From NCBI RefSeq assembly GCF_001705435.1, contig NZ_MDEN01000060.1, positions 216,631-280,630 on the forward strand: DNA of 64,000 nt, given 5' to 3'. The notes below the pieces were generated by a model. The model was not told where the DNA came from. It did no database searches and saw only the letters and a program-made list of their open reading frames with translations. The translations under genes were made by a program, and so were the position numbers. Positions 1 to 8,692 of this stretch are shown piece after piece; the stretch's first letter is position 1; each line of letters opens with the position of its first letter. The DNA is from Pseudomonas graminis. Lineage in GTDB: Bacteria > Pseudomonadota > Gammaproteobacteria > Pseudomonadales > Pseudomonadaceae.

Positions 1-272
1 GCCTCGCCGCGCTGCACCAGCCCGACCGCGCGGGTGTAGGGCTCGATGCGCTGCTCGACCTTGACGCCAGCCGGCTCGAAGATCTCCCGCATCAGGTCCC
101 AACCCAGCCCCGTGCCGTCGGTTTCGGTGTAGCGAATCCAGTGCTCGCTCACCAGCAGGATGTCGGAGGGTTTGTCAAACATCGGTGCAATGGTTGCAGC
201 GCCGGCAGTCGCCCACACACTCGTCATCATCAACGCCAGACTCAGCAGCCATACCCCGCCTGAACGCCTCAT
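1..272 (-). CDS. Periplasmic substrate-binding protein, N-terminal part (cut by window edge)
   Basis: This reading frame runs off the left edge; only the first 90 or so residues are present. It starts at ATG 270-272, with AGGGG eight bases upstream. Residues 1-25 form a signal peptide (two Arg, then a Leu/Ala/Met-rich core ending near ATAGA). The mature part has the look of an extracellular solute-binding protein (SBP_bac_3 type): ILLVSEHWIRYTETDGTGLG, then WDLMREIFEPAG and a downstream PYTRAVGLVQRGE. Such proteins bind small solutes, often amino acids, for ABC importers or sensors. It follows pgpA by 11 bases and may be the last gene of that operon. The ligand cannot be told from this fragment. 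Confidence 0.7.
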   Translation of the reverse strand, partial: MRRSGGVWLLSLALMMTSVWATAGAATIAPMFDKPSDILLVSEHWIRYTETDGTGLGWDLMREIFEPAGVKVEQRIEPYTRAVGLVQRGE

Positions 273-283
273 GAGCGCAGCCC

Positions 284-793
284 CTACATCACGGCCCACA
301 ACCAGACCAGCCCTTGCATCGCCAGCCATGCGAACACACCGGCCAGCACATCATCGAGCATGATGCCGACGCCCCCGTGCACGTGCTTGTCGATCCAGTG
401 GATGGGCCAGGGCTTGAGGATGTCGAAAAAGCGGAACACCAGGAAACCCACCAGCAGCCAGACCCAGCCTTCGGGCACCAGCCACAGGGTGATCCACATG
501 CCGACCATCTCGTCCCAGACGATGCCTTCGTGGTCGTGGACGCGCAGATCGTCGGCCACCTTGCCGCACAGCCAGAAGCCGAACAGCATGGTCAGGCCGA
601 GCATCAGCCAATAGCCCCAGTCCGGCAGCATTTGCCACAACGGGATGAACGGTACGGCGACCATCGAGCCCCAGGTGCCGGGCGCTTTGGGGAGTGTGCC
701 TGAGCCGAAACCGAAGGCCAGGAAATGCCACGGATTGGTCCATACCGACGGGGGAACGTTTTCCGCCGGGACCTGATTAGGATGATCTGTCAC
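284..793 (-). CDS. pgpA: Phosphatidylglycerophosphatase A
   Basis: Removes the phosphate from phosphatidylglycerophosphate to make phosphatidylglycerol in the inner membrane. The 169-residue protein is the usual size. It carries the family pattern: a GTWGS stretch near residue 40, hydrophobic membrane segments, HDHEGIVWDEMVGMW in the middle and a late LDDVLAG motif, whose acidic residues are thought to bind metal. The start is GTG at 793, overlapping the thiL stop by four bases (GTGA), so translation is probably coupled. Gene order thiL-pgpA is standard in Pseudomonas. Confidence 0.93.
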   Translation of the reverse strand: MTDHPNQVPAENVPPSVWTNPWHFLAFGFGSGTLPKAPGTWGSMVAVPFIPLWQMLPDWGYWLMLGLTMLFGFWLCGKVADDLRVHDHEGIVWDEMVGMWITLWLVPEGWVWLLVGFLVFRFFDILKPWPIHWIDKHVHGGVGIMLDDVLAGVFAWLAMQGLVWLWAVM

Positions 794-1755
794 CGTGTCT
801 CCTGAAAATGTTGATAGCCCCGAGTCAACGGGGTGACGTCCTGCCCAAGTGCGTCAACCAGCGCCACGCCGTGGCCTTCGACCACTCGACCCAGAACGAA
901 AACAGGCAAGTCGGCAGCCTGCAGTTCAGCCAGCCATGATGGCGGCAACGTGAAAGCCAGTCTGTAGTCATCGCCCCCACTGAGCGCGGCATTCAACGCC
1001 GCGTCAGGCCCGAAAAACGTCAGCAGCGCGTCAGACATCGGCACTTTCTCGCGCTCCACCAGCAAACGCACGCCCGATGCCGCTGCGATGTGTCCACAGT
1101 CGGCGAGCAGTCCGTCGGAGATGTCCAGCGCCGCGCTGGCCCGGCCGCGTAACGCAATGCCCAACTCGAACTGCGGCTGCGGCGACCAGTAACGCGCCAG
1201 CAAGGCCTGAGTGGTAGACGCCTCGGTGCTGCGCTGGTTCAACACCAACGGCAGCGCCCCGGCCGCGTCGCCCAGCGGACCGCCCACGCACAACAAATCG
1301 CCAGGCCGCGCGCCGCTTCGGGTCAAGGCCTGCCCGGTCGGGACTGTGCCGAAGACGGTGAGGGTCAGGCTCAAGGGACCGCGCGTCGTGTCGCCACCGA
1401 TCAGGCGCAGGCCGCAGCTCTGGGCCATGGTATTCAAACCACGGGCGAACGCTTCCAGCCAGTCGGCGGAAACCTGCGGCAGGGTCAGGGCAAGGGTGAA
1501 TGCGAGGGGACTGGCGCCCATGGCGGCCAGGTCGCTGGCCGACACGCCGAGTGCGCGCTGGCCAAGCAGGAAAGGATCGCAGCCGTCGGGGAAATGCACC
1601 CCGGCGACCAGCGTGTCAGTGGAGATGGCGAGTTGCTCGCCAGCGGCCACCGACAACAGGGCGCAGTCGTCGCCGATCCCCAAGGCAACGCCTTCGCCGG
1701 GCTGCGCGCAGGGCGCAGCGGCAAAGTAATTGCGGATCAGCTCGAACTCGCCCAT
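790..1755 (-). CDS. thiL: Thiamine-monophosphate kinase
   Basis: Phosphorylates thiamine monophosphate to thiamine diphosphate with ATP, the last step of thiamine diphosphate synthesis. The 321-residue protein has the PurM/ThiL fold signatures: GEFELI at the N terminus, the Mg-binding GIGDDCA, STDTLVAGVHF, IGGDTTRG, and ISDGLLADCGHIA in the second domain, followed by SGGDDYRLAF. ATG start at 1755. It lies 37 bases after nusB and overlaps pgpA by four bases, fitting one nusB-thiL-pgpA transcript. Confidence 0.96.
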   Translation of the reverse strand: MGEFELIRNYFAAAPCAQPGEGVALGIGDDCALLSVAAGEQLAISTDTLVAGVHFPDGCDPFLLGQRALGVSASDLAAMGASPLAFTLALTLPQVSADWLEAFARGLNTMAQSCGLRLIGGDTTRGPLSLTLTVFGTVPTGQALTRSGARPGDLLCVGGPLGDAAGALPLVLNQRSTEASTTQALLARYWSPQPQFELGIALRGRASAALDISDGLLADCGHIAAASGVRLLVEREKVPMSDALLTFFGPDAALNAALSGGDDYRLAFTLPPSWLAELQAADLPVFVLGRVVEGHGVALVDALGQDVTPLTRGYQHFQETR

Positions 1756-1792
1756 GGCGGAGACGCTCAGGTTCTGGAGAAACCCAGAAGCC

Positions 1793-2293
1793 TCAGCGCT
1801 TGTGCGCCTTCACTTCGACTTCGCGCAGACGCGGAGCCAGCTTGTCGAGCACGCCGTTGACGAACTTGTGGCCGTCGGTCGAACCGTAGACTTTCGCCAG
1901 CTCGATGCCTTCGTTGATGACCACACGGTACGGCACGTCGATGCGCTCCAGCAGCTCCCAGGTCGACAGACGCAGGACAGCGAGTTCAACAGGGTCCAGC
2001 TCTTCGATGGTCAGGTCCAGACAAGGCGCCAGCGCCGCGTCGATCTTGTCCTGATTGGCCGGGACACCGTGAAGGATGTCGTGGAAATAGCTCGCATCGA
2101 CGGAGGTGAAGTCGTTGTCGACGCGGAATTGGGCTTCGATTTCGTTCAACGACTGGCCAGCCATGTGGCGCTGGTAAAGGGCTTGCATCGCCATCTGGCG
2201 AGCTGCGCGGCGCTTTTCGCTTTTGGAGGGCTTGCCGGCGTCTGCCGCACGTGGATCACGCGGGTTGAACTGATCGCTTTCGTCGTTAATCAC
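1793..2293 (-). CDS. nusB: Transcription antitermination factor NusB
   Basis: Small all-helical RNA-binding protein that joins NusE (ribosomal protein S10) on boxA RNA to support antitermination of rRNA operons. The 166-residue product has the NusB core ([19 protein letters not shown]; later [20 protein letters not shown] and [10 protein letters not shown]) behind a Pseudomonas-type charged N-terminal extension. The start is GTG at 2293, overlapping the ribH stop codon by four bases. Its NusE partner is rpsJ (44699-45010), in this same window. Confidence 0.96.
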   Translation of the reverse strand: MINDESDQFNPRDPRAADAGKPSKSEKRRAARQMAMQALYQRHMAGQSLNEIEAQFRVDNDFTSVDASYFHDILHGVPANQDKIDAALAPCLDLTIEELDPVELAVLRLSTWELLERIDVPYRVVINEGIELAKVYGSTDGHKFVNGVLDKLAPRLREVEVKAHKR

Positions 2294-2766
2294 TTGGCCT
2301 CCAACTGCGCCAACAGGCTGACCATCTCAATGGCGGACAGCGCAGCTTCGGCGCCTTTATTACCGGCCTTGGTGCCGGAACGCTCGATCGCCTGCTCGAT
2401 GGAATCAACAGTCAGGACGCCGAAGGCGACCGGCACGCCGAACTCCATGGACACCTGGGACAGGCCCTTGGTGCATTCGCCAGCAACGTATTCGAAGTGC
2501 GGGGTGCCGCCACGAATGACGGCGCCGAGCGCGATGATGGCAGCAAATTCGCTGCGTTGAGCGACCTTCTGCACAACCAGCGGGATTTCGAACGCGCCCG
2601 GTGCGCGGATGATGGTGATGTCGCTTTCGCTCACGCCATGGCGAACCAGGGCATCAACGGCACCGCTGACGAGGCTTTCGACGACGAAGCTGTTGAAGCG
2701 GCCAACCACCAGGGCATAGCGACCTTGGGGGGCGATGAAGGTACCTTCGATGGTCTTCAGGGTCAT
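2290..2766 (-). CDS. ribH: 6,7-dimethyl-8-ribityllumazine synthase
   Basis: Condenses 5-amino-6-ribitylaminouracil with 3,4-dihydroxy-2-butanone 4-phosphate to form lumazine, the penultimate riboflavin intermediate; it usually builds icosahedral or decameric shells. The 158-residue protein shows [23 protein letters not shown], the active-site region [14 protein letters not shown] with its conserved His, and [12 protein letters not shown], which binds the substrate phosphate. ATG start at 2766. It is separated from ribBA by 148 bases holding a strong hairpin, and overlaps nusB. In some Pseudomonas annotations this gene is named ribE. Confidence 0.96.
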   Translation of the reverse strand: MTLKTIEGTFIAPQGRYALVVGRFNSFVVESLVSGAVDALVRHGVSESDITIIRAPGAFEIPLVVQKVAQRSEFAAIIALGAVIRGGTPHFEYVAGECTKGLSQVSMEFGVPVAFGVLTVDSIEQAIERSGTKAGNKGAEAALSAIEMVSLLAQLEAK

Positions 2767-2790
2767 TCGGCTGAGTCTCGTGTTCTCGTA

Positions 2791-2829
2791 TTAAAGAGCA
2801 TGAAAGCGCGCATAGGGCGCGCGCTTTCA
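2791..2829 (-). terminator. Hairpin between ribBA and ribH, possible attenuator
   Basis: On the minus strand an 11-bp perfect stem (TGAAAGCGCGC and its complement GCGCGCTTTCA) with a 7-base loop is followed by TGCTCTTTAAT. The T tract is broken, so it may terminate only in part or act as an mRNA processing or stability element between ribBA and ribH. Confidence 0.5.
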
Positions 2830-2914
2830 GGGATTTTAGGCCACGAATCGGGCGACTGCCGGGACAAAAACCACCAACGGCTGAATGCTGTCGGGGCCTG
2901 TCACCTGCCGGCCT

Positions 2915-4006
2915 TTATTCGGAGGGCACGTATTCTACAACTTCCAGATCGAAACCGGATATCGCATTGAACTTCATTGGTGAACTCATCAAGCGCATTT
3001 TGCGCACGCCGAGGTCACGAAGGATCTGCGAACCGGCACCGACGGTGCTGTAAGTGGTCGGCGTCTTGATCGGTGTGCCGCCGGCGGTTTCACGCACATG
3101 GGCCAGAACCGTGTCGCCATCGAGCGGGTGACCGAGCAGCAGCACCACGCCGCTGCCAGCCTCGGCCACAGTCTTCATGGCAGCGCGCAGGCTCCAGCGG
3201 CCGGGCTGTCTGACCATCAACAGGTCGCGCAGCGGGTCCATGTTGTGCACGCGAACCAACGTGGCTTCTTCTGCGCAGATCTTGCCCAGCGTCAGCGCCA
3301 GGTGGACATCGCCTTCAACGGAATCGCGGTAGGTCACCAGATTGAAATGGCCCAGTTCGCTGTCGAGGGGCTGTTCGGCAATCCGCTGAACGGTACGTTC
3401 GTGGATCATCCGGTAATGGATCAGGTCGGCGATGGTGCCGATCTTGATGTTGTGCTCGGCTGCGAAAGCTTCCAGCTCCGTGCGACGGGACATGGTGCCG
3501 TCGTCGTTCATGACTTCACAGATCACGCCGGTCGGCTCAAAACCGGCCATCCGCGCCAGATCGCAGGCTGCTTCGGTATGGCCTGCGCGGGACAGTGTGC
3601 CGCCGGCCTGGGCCATCAACGGGAAGATGTGGCCAGGGCTGACGATGTCTTCGGCTCTGGCCTCTTTGGCCGCAGCCGCCTGAACGGTGCGCGCGCGGTC
3701 GGCGGCGGAGATCCCGGTGGTGACGCCTTCGGCGGCTTCGATGGACACGGTGAACTTGGTGCCGAAGCCCGAGCCATTGCGCGGCGCCATCAACGGCAGT
3801 TTCAGGGTTTCGCAGCGCTCGCGGGTCATCGGCATGCAGATCAGGCCACGGGCATAACGCGCCATGAAGTTGATGTGCTCGGCCTTGACGCACTCGGAGG
3901 CCATGATCAGATCGCCTTCGTTCTCGCGGTCTTCGTCATCCATGAGGATGACCATCTTGCCTTGGCGAATGTCTTCAACCAGTTCTTCGATGCTGTTGAG
4001 CGCCAC
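2915..4006 (-). CDS. ribBA: 3,4-dihydroxy-2-butanone-4-phosphate synthase with degenerate GTP cyclohydrolase II domain
   Basis: The N-terminal half (about residues 1-200) is a RibB domain that turns ribulose 5-phosphate into 3,4-dihydroxy-2-butanone 4-phosphate and formate; [25 protein letters not shown] and [11 protein letters not shown] are its active-site motifs. The C-terminal half aligns with GTP cyclohydrolase II but lacks the zinc-binding Cys cluster: where active enzymes have the C-x2-GD...C-x-C stretch, this protein reads [19 protein letters not shown] cyclohydrolase activity is therefore unlikely, and a separate ribA is expected elsewhere. The start is GTG at 4006, seven bases after AGGGGG. 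It follows ribE by 17 bases; no FMN riboswitch pattern was seen in front of it. Confidence 0.93.
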   Translation of the reverse strand: MALNSIEELVEDIRQGKMVILMDDEDRENEGDLIMASECVKAEHINFMARYARGLICMPMTRERCETLKLPLMAPRNGSGFGTKFTVSIEAAEGVTTGISAADRARTVQAAAAKEARAEDIVSPGHIFPLMAQAGGTLSRAGHTEAACDLARMAGFEPTGVICEVMNDDGTMSRRTELEAFAAEHNIKIGTIADLIHYRMIHERTVQRIAEQPLDSELGHFNLVTYRDSVEGDVHLALTLGKICAEEATLVRVHNMDPLRDLLMVRQPGRWSLRAAMKTVAEAGSGVVLLLGHPLDGDTVLAHVRETAGGTPIKTPTTYSTVGAGSQILRDLGVRKMRLMSSPMKFNAISGFDLEVVEYVPSE

Positions 4007-4023
4007 GCGGCACCCCCTTCGAT

Positions 4024-4695
4024 TCAGGATTTGAGGTAGCCGTTGGCGGCCAGAAAGCTTTCAGAAATGTTGCCGCCCTGGGCCGGCGTCGGGTCGGCCG
4101 CTTTGTCACCGAGCAGCAAACGCTCGAGGTAACGCGCCAGCAGGTCGACTTCCAGATTGATCTTACGGCCCGCGCGGTAGTCGCCCATGATGGTTTCGGC
4201 GAGGGTGTGCGGGACGATGGTCAGCTCGAACTCGGCGCCATTGACTGCGTTAACGGTCAGGCTGGTGCCGTCGACGGTGATCGAGCCTTTGTGGGAGATG
4301 TACTTGGCCAGCTCGCGGGGGGCGCGCAGGCGGAACTGGATCGCACGGGCGTTTTCTTCCCGGGACAGCACTTCGCCGACGCCGTCGACGTGGCCGCTGA
4401 CCAGATGGCCGCCCAGGCGCGTGGTCGGGGTCAGGGCTTTTTCCAGATTGACCCTGCTGCCGGTTTTCAGATCGACGAACGCAGTGACGTTCAAGGTTTC
4501 GCGGCTGACGTCGGCCCAGAAGCCGTCGCCTGGCAATTCAACGGCGGTCAGGCAGACCCCGTTGACCGCGATGCTGTCGCCCAGCTTGACGTCGGAGAGG
4601 TCTAGCTTGCCGGTCTCTACGTAGACGCGGACGTCGCCGCCTTTCGGAGTGATGGCGCGGATGCTGCCGATGGATTCGATGATGCCGGTAAACAT
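4024..4695 (-). CDS. ribE: Riboflavin synthase, alpha subunit
   Basis: Dismutates two lumazines to riboflavin plus ribitylaminouracil. The 223-residue protein begins [10 protein letters not shown], the hallmark N terminus, and contains two lumazine-binding repeats ([10 protein letters not shown]...VNLEKAL and SGHVDGVG...GTSLTVNAV). I chose ATG 4693-4695 because AGGAG sits a few bases upstream and the family starts exactly at MFTG; an in-frame extension to 4812 has no family match. Called ribC or ribE depending on the Pseudomonas strain. Confidence 0.95.
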   Translation of the reverse strand: MFTGIIESIGSIRAITPKGGDVRVYVETGKLDLSDVKLGDSIAVNGVCLTAVELPGDGFWADVSRETLNVTAFVDLKTGSRVNLEKALTPTTRLGGHLVSGHVDGVGEVLSREENARAIQFRLRAPRELAKYISHKGSITVDGTSLTVNAVNGAEFELTIVPHTLAETIMGDYRAGRKINLEVDLLARYLERLLLGDKAADPTPAQGGNISESFLAANGYLKS

Positions 4696-4741
4696 GGGTG
4701 CTCCTGGAAAACAGGGCCAGCGCTGAACGCGAAAGCCGGAA

Positions 4742-5881
4742 TTATACGCCGGGGTGCGACGCGGGTATCGCAATGACTCGCCAGTCATTGCCGACTGCAC
4801 GCATTTCAACAATCTTGAGCTCGAGCGCTTCGCTCATCTGCGCCAGCGGCAGGTCCAGCAACGGCCGCGCCGACGAGCCCATGAACTTGCCCGCCACGAA
4901 GATCTGGTATTCATCCACCAGACCGAGCCGGGTAAACGCGCCAGCGAGCTTGGGCCCGGCCTCGACCAGCACGTCGTTGACGCCACGGGCGGCCAGTTCG
5001 ACCAACAGTTTGCGCAGATCGACGTGCCCGCCACTGCTTGGCAGCGCCAGCATGTCGTGGCCTTCGTCGTGGTAACGCTCGCGGGCCGAGGCAGCCGCGC
5101 AGGTCACCACCAGCGCACTGCCCGCTTTAAAGAAAGGCGCATCGAGGGGCACCCGCAAGCGCCCGTCGATCAACACGCGCAACGGCGGTCGGGTCGCGGC
5201 CAATGCGGTGAGCTCGGCGTTCAGGCCCAACTCGTCAGGCCGCACGGTGAGTCGTGCGTTATCGGCCAGCACGGTATCGGCGCCGGTCAGCACCACACTC
5301 GACTGCGCTCGCAGGCGCTGCACAGCCGAGCGCGCTTCGGGGCCGGTGATCCACTGGCTTTCACCGCTGGCCATGGCCGTGCGTCCGTCGAGGCTCATCG
5401 CCAGCTTGACCCGCACGTAGGGCAGGCCGTGTTCCATGCGTTTGAGAAACCCTTTGTTCAACGCCCGCGCTTCGCTTTCGAGCACGCCGCTCTGCACCGC
5501 AATACCCGCGATCATCAGGCGCAACAGGCCACGGCCGGCGACGTCGGGATTGGGGTCTTGCATCGCAGCAACCACGCGCGCCACACCGGCGTTGACCAGC
5601 GCGTCGGCGCACGGCGGGGTGCGCCCATGATGACTGCAGGGTTCGAGGGTGACGTAAGCGGTCGCGTCCTTTGCCTTGTCGCCCGTCTGGCGCAGGGCAT
5701 GCACCTCGGCGTGGGGTTCGCCGGCGCGCACGTGCCAGCCTTCGCCGACGATGGCGCCATCACGCACGATCACGCAGCCGACACGCGGGTTGGGGTGCGT
5801 CGAGTAGACGCCCTTGCGCGCCAGTTCCAGCGCCCGCGCCATATAGGCTGCGTCGAGCACGCTTTGCTCTGTGGAGGTCAT
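4742..5881 (-). CDS. ribD: Riboflavin biosynthesis deaminase/reductase RibD
   Basis: Bifunctional enzyme for the second and third steps of riboflavin synthesis. Residues about 10-150 form a zinc-dependent cytidine deaminase-like domain (HAEVHAL, then TLEPCSHHGRTPPC, the zinc ligands). Residues about 155-375 form the NADPH-dependent reductase (KLAMSLDGRTAMASGESQWITG; VEAGPKLAGAF). I prefer ATG 5881, five bases after AAAGAG; a GTG at 5887, overlapping the nrdR stop as GTGA, is also possible and adds two residues. It is directly downstream of nrdR. Confidence 0.94.
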   Translation of the reverse strand: MTSTEQSVLDAAYMARALELARKGVYSTHPNPRVGCVIVRDGAIVGEGWHVRAGEPHAEVHALRQTGDKAKDATAYVTLEPCSHHGRTPPCADALVNAGVARVVAAMQDPNPDVAGRGLLRLMIAGIAVQSGVLESEARALNKGFLKRMEHGLPYVRVKLAMSLDGRTAMASGESQWITGPEARSAVQRLRAQSSVVLTGADTVLADNARLTVRPDELGLNAELTALAATRPPLRVLIDGRLRVPLDAPFFKAGSALVVTCAAASARERYHDEGHDMLALPSSGGHVDLRKLLVELAARGVNDVLVEAGPKLAGAFTRLGLVDEYQIFVAGKFMGSSARPLLDLPLAQMSEALELKIVEMRAVGNDWRVIAIPASHPGV

Positions 5882-5883
5882 GC

Positions 5884-6348
5884 TCACTCTTTAACCGGCT
5901 CGCGAGCCAGTCGGTCGATTTCTTCGCGGAATTCGTTGAGGTCCTGAAACCGCCGATAAACAGAAGCAAAGCGGATGTAGGCCACTTCATCGAGCTTTTG
6001 CAATTCGCCCATCACCAGCTCACCGACGATCAGCGATTTGACCTCGCGCTCGCCGGTCGCGCGCAGCTTGCTTTTGATGTGTGCCAGGGCCGCTTCCAGA
6101 CGTTCGACACTGACCGGGCGCTTTTCCAGCGCGCGCTGCATGCCGGCGCGCAGCTTCTCTTCGTCGAAGGGCTGACGGCTGCCGTCCTGCTTGATCAGCC
6201 GGGGCAGAACCAGTTCAGCGGTTTCGAATGTGGTGAAGCGTTCTTCGCAGGCGACGCATTCACGGCGGCGGCGAACCTGATCGCCTTCAGCAACAAGGCG
6301 CGAGTCAATGACTTTGGTGTCGTTGGCACCGCAAAAGGGACAGTGCAT
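5884..6348 (-). CDS. nrdR: Transcriptional repressor NrdR
   Basis: Repressor of ribonucleotide reductase genes that senses ATP/dATP. The 154-residue length is exact for the family. It starts [10 protein letters not shown] and carries the N-terminal four-Cys zinc ribbon (CPFC...CVAC), followed by FTTFE and the ATP-cone domain ([38 protein letters not shown]). ATG at 6348 is chosen because the zinc ribbon begins there; an upstream extension to 6405 has no family match. First gene of the rib operon. Confidence 0.96.
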   Translation of the reverse strand: MHCPFCGANDTKVIDSRLVAEGDQVRRRRECVACEERFTTFETAELVLPRLIKQDGSRQPFDEEKLRAGMQRALEKRPVSVERLEAALAHIKSKLRATGEREVKSLIVGELVMGELQKLDEVAYIRFASVYRRFQDLNEFREEIDRLAREPVKE

Positions 6349-6377
6349 GGTGGCAGGCAACAAAAAAAGGGAGGGCC

Positions 6378-6405
6378 ATGGTAGCGCATCTCGCTGGCAA
6401 GACAA
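6378..6405 (-). promoter_or_regulatory. Candidate promoter for nrdR-rib operon
   Basis: On the minus strand, TTGTCT (6400-6405) and TACCAT (6378-6383) are 16 bases apart, and the predicted start of transcription is about 20 bases before the nrdR ATG. The hexamers match consensus only moderately. Confidence 0.35.
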
Positions 6406-6522
6406 GTGCGAGGCTTTGAGGTATATAGACGCGCATTCAGTGCGGTGAAACCGGCCGCACTCAGCGATACTGCGCTATCCCGTGCGTATCCCGCCCGCAT
6501 TCTGCTTTTTCTGGAGCTGTTC

Positions 6523-6975
6523 ATGACGCTACGTACGCTTGCTGTAATCAGCCTTGTGGGCCTGCTCGCTGCCTGCAGCACGGCCGAGGCGCCGAAACCT
6601 GCCGCCCCCGCCAAGCCTGCCCCCAACGCCATTACGCTGCCGGAAGGGCAAGGTCCGCTGCAGCCCTTCCAGCGCGAACTGAGCGGCCAGTTGCTGGGCG
6701 TGCCGGCCGGCGCAGAGGTCGAACTGGCGTTGCTGGTCATTGACGATCGCAACCGCCCGCAAAAGCTGCTGACCAGCACCAAACTGGTGGGAAACAACCA
6801 GTCGCTGCCGTTCCAGTTGCGCTTCAATCCGGAAGCCTTCCCGTTGGGCGCGCGCGTGGAACTGCGTGGTCGCGCCAGCAAGTCGGGTCAGTTGATTCTG
6901 CATCTGCCGTCCGTGCTGATCACTCAACCCACCACTCAGGCGCTGGGTCAGTTGCAATTCGCTCCCGCGCCGTGA
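6523..6975 (+). CDS. YbaY/YscW-type lipoprotein
   Basis: A 150-residue outer-membrane or periplasmic lipoprotein. The N terminus MTLRTLAVISLVGLLAACST is a lipoprotein signal with lipobox LAAC and Cys18 as the lipidated residue. The rest, after an Ala/Pro linker, is one beta-rich domain (residues about 45-150) resembling YbaY/YscW (DUF/PF09619 type): LSGQLLGVPAGAEVELALLV...LPFQLRFNPEAF...ARVELRGRA. The role of YbaY is not settled. The start is ATG 6523, with GGAG eight bases upstream. The following methyltransferase overlaps its stop by GTGA. Confidence 0.8.
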   Translation: MTLRTLAVISLVGLLAACSTAEAPKPAAPAKPAPNAITLPEGQGPLQPFQRELSGQLLGVPAGAEVELALLVIDDRNRPQKLLTSTKLVGNNQSLPFQLRFNPEAFPLGARVELRGRASKSGQLILHLPSVLITQPTTQALGQLQFAPAP

Positions 6976-7628
6976 CCGCTCCGCTTCACCTGCAAGCCGC
7001 ATTGAGCGAGCTGCTGGGCGATGCGCAACTGGTGGCCGAAGCGCTACCGGGCACGGACCTGAGGTTGTGGCTGATCGACGCGAACAATATGGATCGCGCG
7101 TTCAGCCCCGAAGAAACCCGGCGCATTCTTGAAGACCCGCCCTACTGGAGTTTCTGTTGGGCCAGTGGCCTGGCGCTGGCGCGCTTTATTGCCGAGCAGC
7201 CGCAGTGGGTCGCGGGCAAGCGGGTGCTGGATTTCGGCGCAGGCTCGGGCGTCGCAGGCATTGCGGCGATGAAAGCCGGCGCCCTTGAAGTGGTTGCGTG
7301 CGATCTCGATCCGCAGGCCATCGAGGCCTGCCGGGCCAACGCCGAGCTGAACGGCGTGACGCTTGAGTATTCGGGCGACTTCTTCGCCGAGGAAGATCGC
7401 TTCGACCTGATCCTGGTGGCGGACGTGCTGTACGACCGCGCCAACCTTCCGCTGCTGGATCAGTTTCTCAGTCGGGGGAAACAAGCGTTGGTGGCTGATT
7501 CCCGGGTGCGGGATTTCCAGCATCCTCTGTATCGGCGGCTGGGCATTCTTGAGGCGCTGACGCTGCCCGATCTGGCCGAACCGTGGGAGTTTCGCAGGGT
7601 GAGTCTTTACCATGCGGTCAGGTCATGA
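6972..7628 (+). CDS. Class I SAM-dependent methyltransferase, EtfB/ribosomal-protein lysine type
   Basis: 218 residues. The SAM-binding motif I is VLDFGAGSGVAGIAA (about 82-96), followed by acidic motif II VVACDLD and LILVADVLYD as post-motif II. The N-terminal stretch PPYWSFCWASGLALARF is typical of the PrmA/METTL20-like group, whose members methylate lysines of proteins such as ETF-beta or L11. The true substrate is unknown here. GTG start, translationally coupled to the preceding lipoprotein gene by a 4-base overlap. Confidence 0.8.
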   Translation: MTAPLHLQAALSELLGDAQLVAEALPGTDLRLWLIDANNMDRAFSPEETRRILEDPPYWSFCWASGLALARFIAEQPQWVAGKRVLDFGAGSGVAGIAAMKAGALEVVACDLDPQAIEACRANAELNGVTLEYSGDFFAEEDRFDLILVADVLYDRANLPLLDQFLSRGKQALVADSRVRDFQHPLYRRLGILEALTLPDLAEPWEFRRVSLYHAVRS

Positions 7629-7731
7629 CTCGCTTAGCGCCTGCAATTTAGCGACAGGCATCAACCGCGCTTCCGACAATCCCCCCAGCCCTTTATAGTT
7701 CGCGCCATCAAGCCTTCTTTCGAGACCCGCG

Positions 7732-8604
7732 ATGAGCCAGGACACGCCGTACATCTTCGATGCCACCACCGCCACTTTCGATCAGATGGTCATCGAGAAT
7801 TCCTTTCACAAACCCGTGCTGGTGGATTTCTGGGCCGAGTGGTGTGCGCCGTGCAAGGTGCTGATGCCGCTGCTGCAGCAGATTGCCGAGAGTTATCAGG
7901 GCGAATTGCTGCTGGCCAAGGTCGACTGCGACGCTGAACAGGACATCGTGGCGCGCTTCGGCATTCGCAGCCTGCCTACTGTGGTGCTGTTCAAGGACGG
8001 CCAACCGGTGGATGGGTTCTCCGGCGCCCAGCCTGAATCGCAAATCCGCGCGCTGCTTGAGCCCCATGTGCAGATGCCGCCGCCAGCCGCCGCCGACCCG
8101 CTGAAAACCGCGCAGGCGATGTTTGCCGAGAGCCATTTTGCCGAAGCCGAAGCGGTCCTGCAGACCATCCTCGCCGAGGACAACACCAACGCTGCGGCGC
8201 TGATTCTGTACGCGCGTTGCCTGGCCGAACGCGGCGAGCTGACGGAAGCCCGCACGGTGCTGGACGCGGTGAAAGGCGATGAGCACAAAGCCGCGCTGGC
8301 CGGAGCGAAGGCGCAATTGACGTTTCTGGCCGAAGCCGCCGCGTTGCCTGACGCCGCCGAGCTGAAATCGCGCCTGGCGCAGAACCCGCAGGACGATGAA
8401 GCCGCGCACCAGTTGGCGATCCAGCAATTGTCCCGTCAGCAATACGAAGCCGCGTTGGAGGGACTGCTCAAGCTGTTCGTCCGCAACCGCAGCTACAACG
8501 AAGGCCAGCCGCACAAGACGCTGCTGCAGGTGTTCGACTTGCTGGGTAATGATCACCCGCTGGTGACTACCTATCGTCGTCGGTTGTTTGCGGCGCTTTA
8601 CTAG
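7732..8604 (+). CDS. cnoX: CnoX/YbbN-like thioredoxin-TPR co-chaperone
   Basis: 290 residues. Residues 1-110 form a thioredoxin fold with active site WAEWCAPCK (Cys-Ala-Pro-Cys) and cis-proline motif SLPTVVLF. Residues about 120-290 are alpha-helical tetratricopeptide-like repeats (AEAEAVLQTIL; AALILYARCLAERGEL; the family tail NEGQPHKTLLQVFDLLG). This is the architecture of CnoX (YbbN), a holdase that protects proteins under oxidative or chlorine stress and hands them to GroEL. E. coli CnoX lacks the CxxC pair; this protein keeps it, so it may also have redox activity. ATG start at 7732. Confidence 0.88.
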   Translation: MSQDTPYIFDATTATFDQMVIENSFHKPVLVDFWAEWCAPCKVLMPLLQQIAESYQGELLLAKVDCDAEQDIVARFGIRSLPTVVLFKDGQPVDGFSGAQPESQIRALLEPHVQMPPPAAADPLKTAQAMFAESHFAEAEAVLQTILAEDNTNAAALILYARCLAERGELTEARTVLDAVKGDEHKAALAGAKAQLTFLAEAAALPDAAELKSRLAQNPQDDEAAHQLAIQQLSRQQYEAALEGLLKLFVRNRSYNEGQPHKTLLQVFDLLGNDHPLVTTYRRRLFAALY

Positions 8605-8692
8605 CCTTCCCGGCTGAAGCTCGTCCTACATTGACGGGCCGAGCCAGTCCCATAGATCTACGCGGTCCTATGGGGATCCTGCAGGCTGTGTA
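8605..8692. other. Convergent intergenic spacer with REP-like and hairpin sequence
   Basis: The spacer between two convergent genes contains CCGGCTGAAGCTCGTCCTACA-like sequence (8610-8630), similar in style to Pseudomonas REP elements, and a small inverted repeat CCCATAG/CTATGGG (8649-8674). No proper T tract follows on either strand. Probably a degenerate REP or a weak bidirectional terminator. Confidence 0.35.

Noticed and set aside
314..703. Long plus-strand open frame inside pgpA
   Set aside because: Antisense shadow of a high-GC gene; the pgpA frame has clear family motifs and the shadow has none.
4007..4023. FMN riboswitch before ribBA
   Set aside because: Only 17 bases separate ribE and ribBA, and no RFN-like sequence is visible in any spacer of the rib operon.
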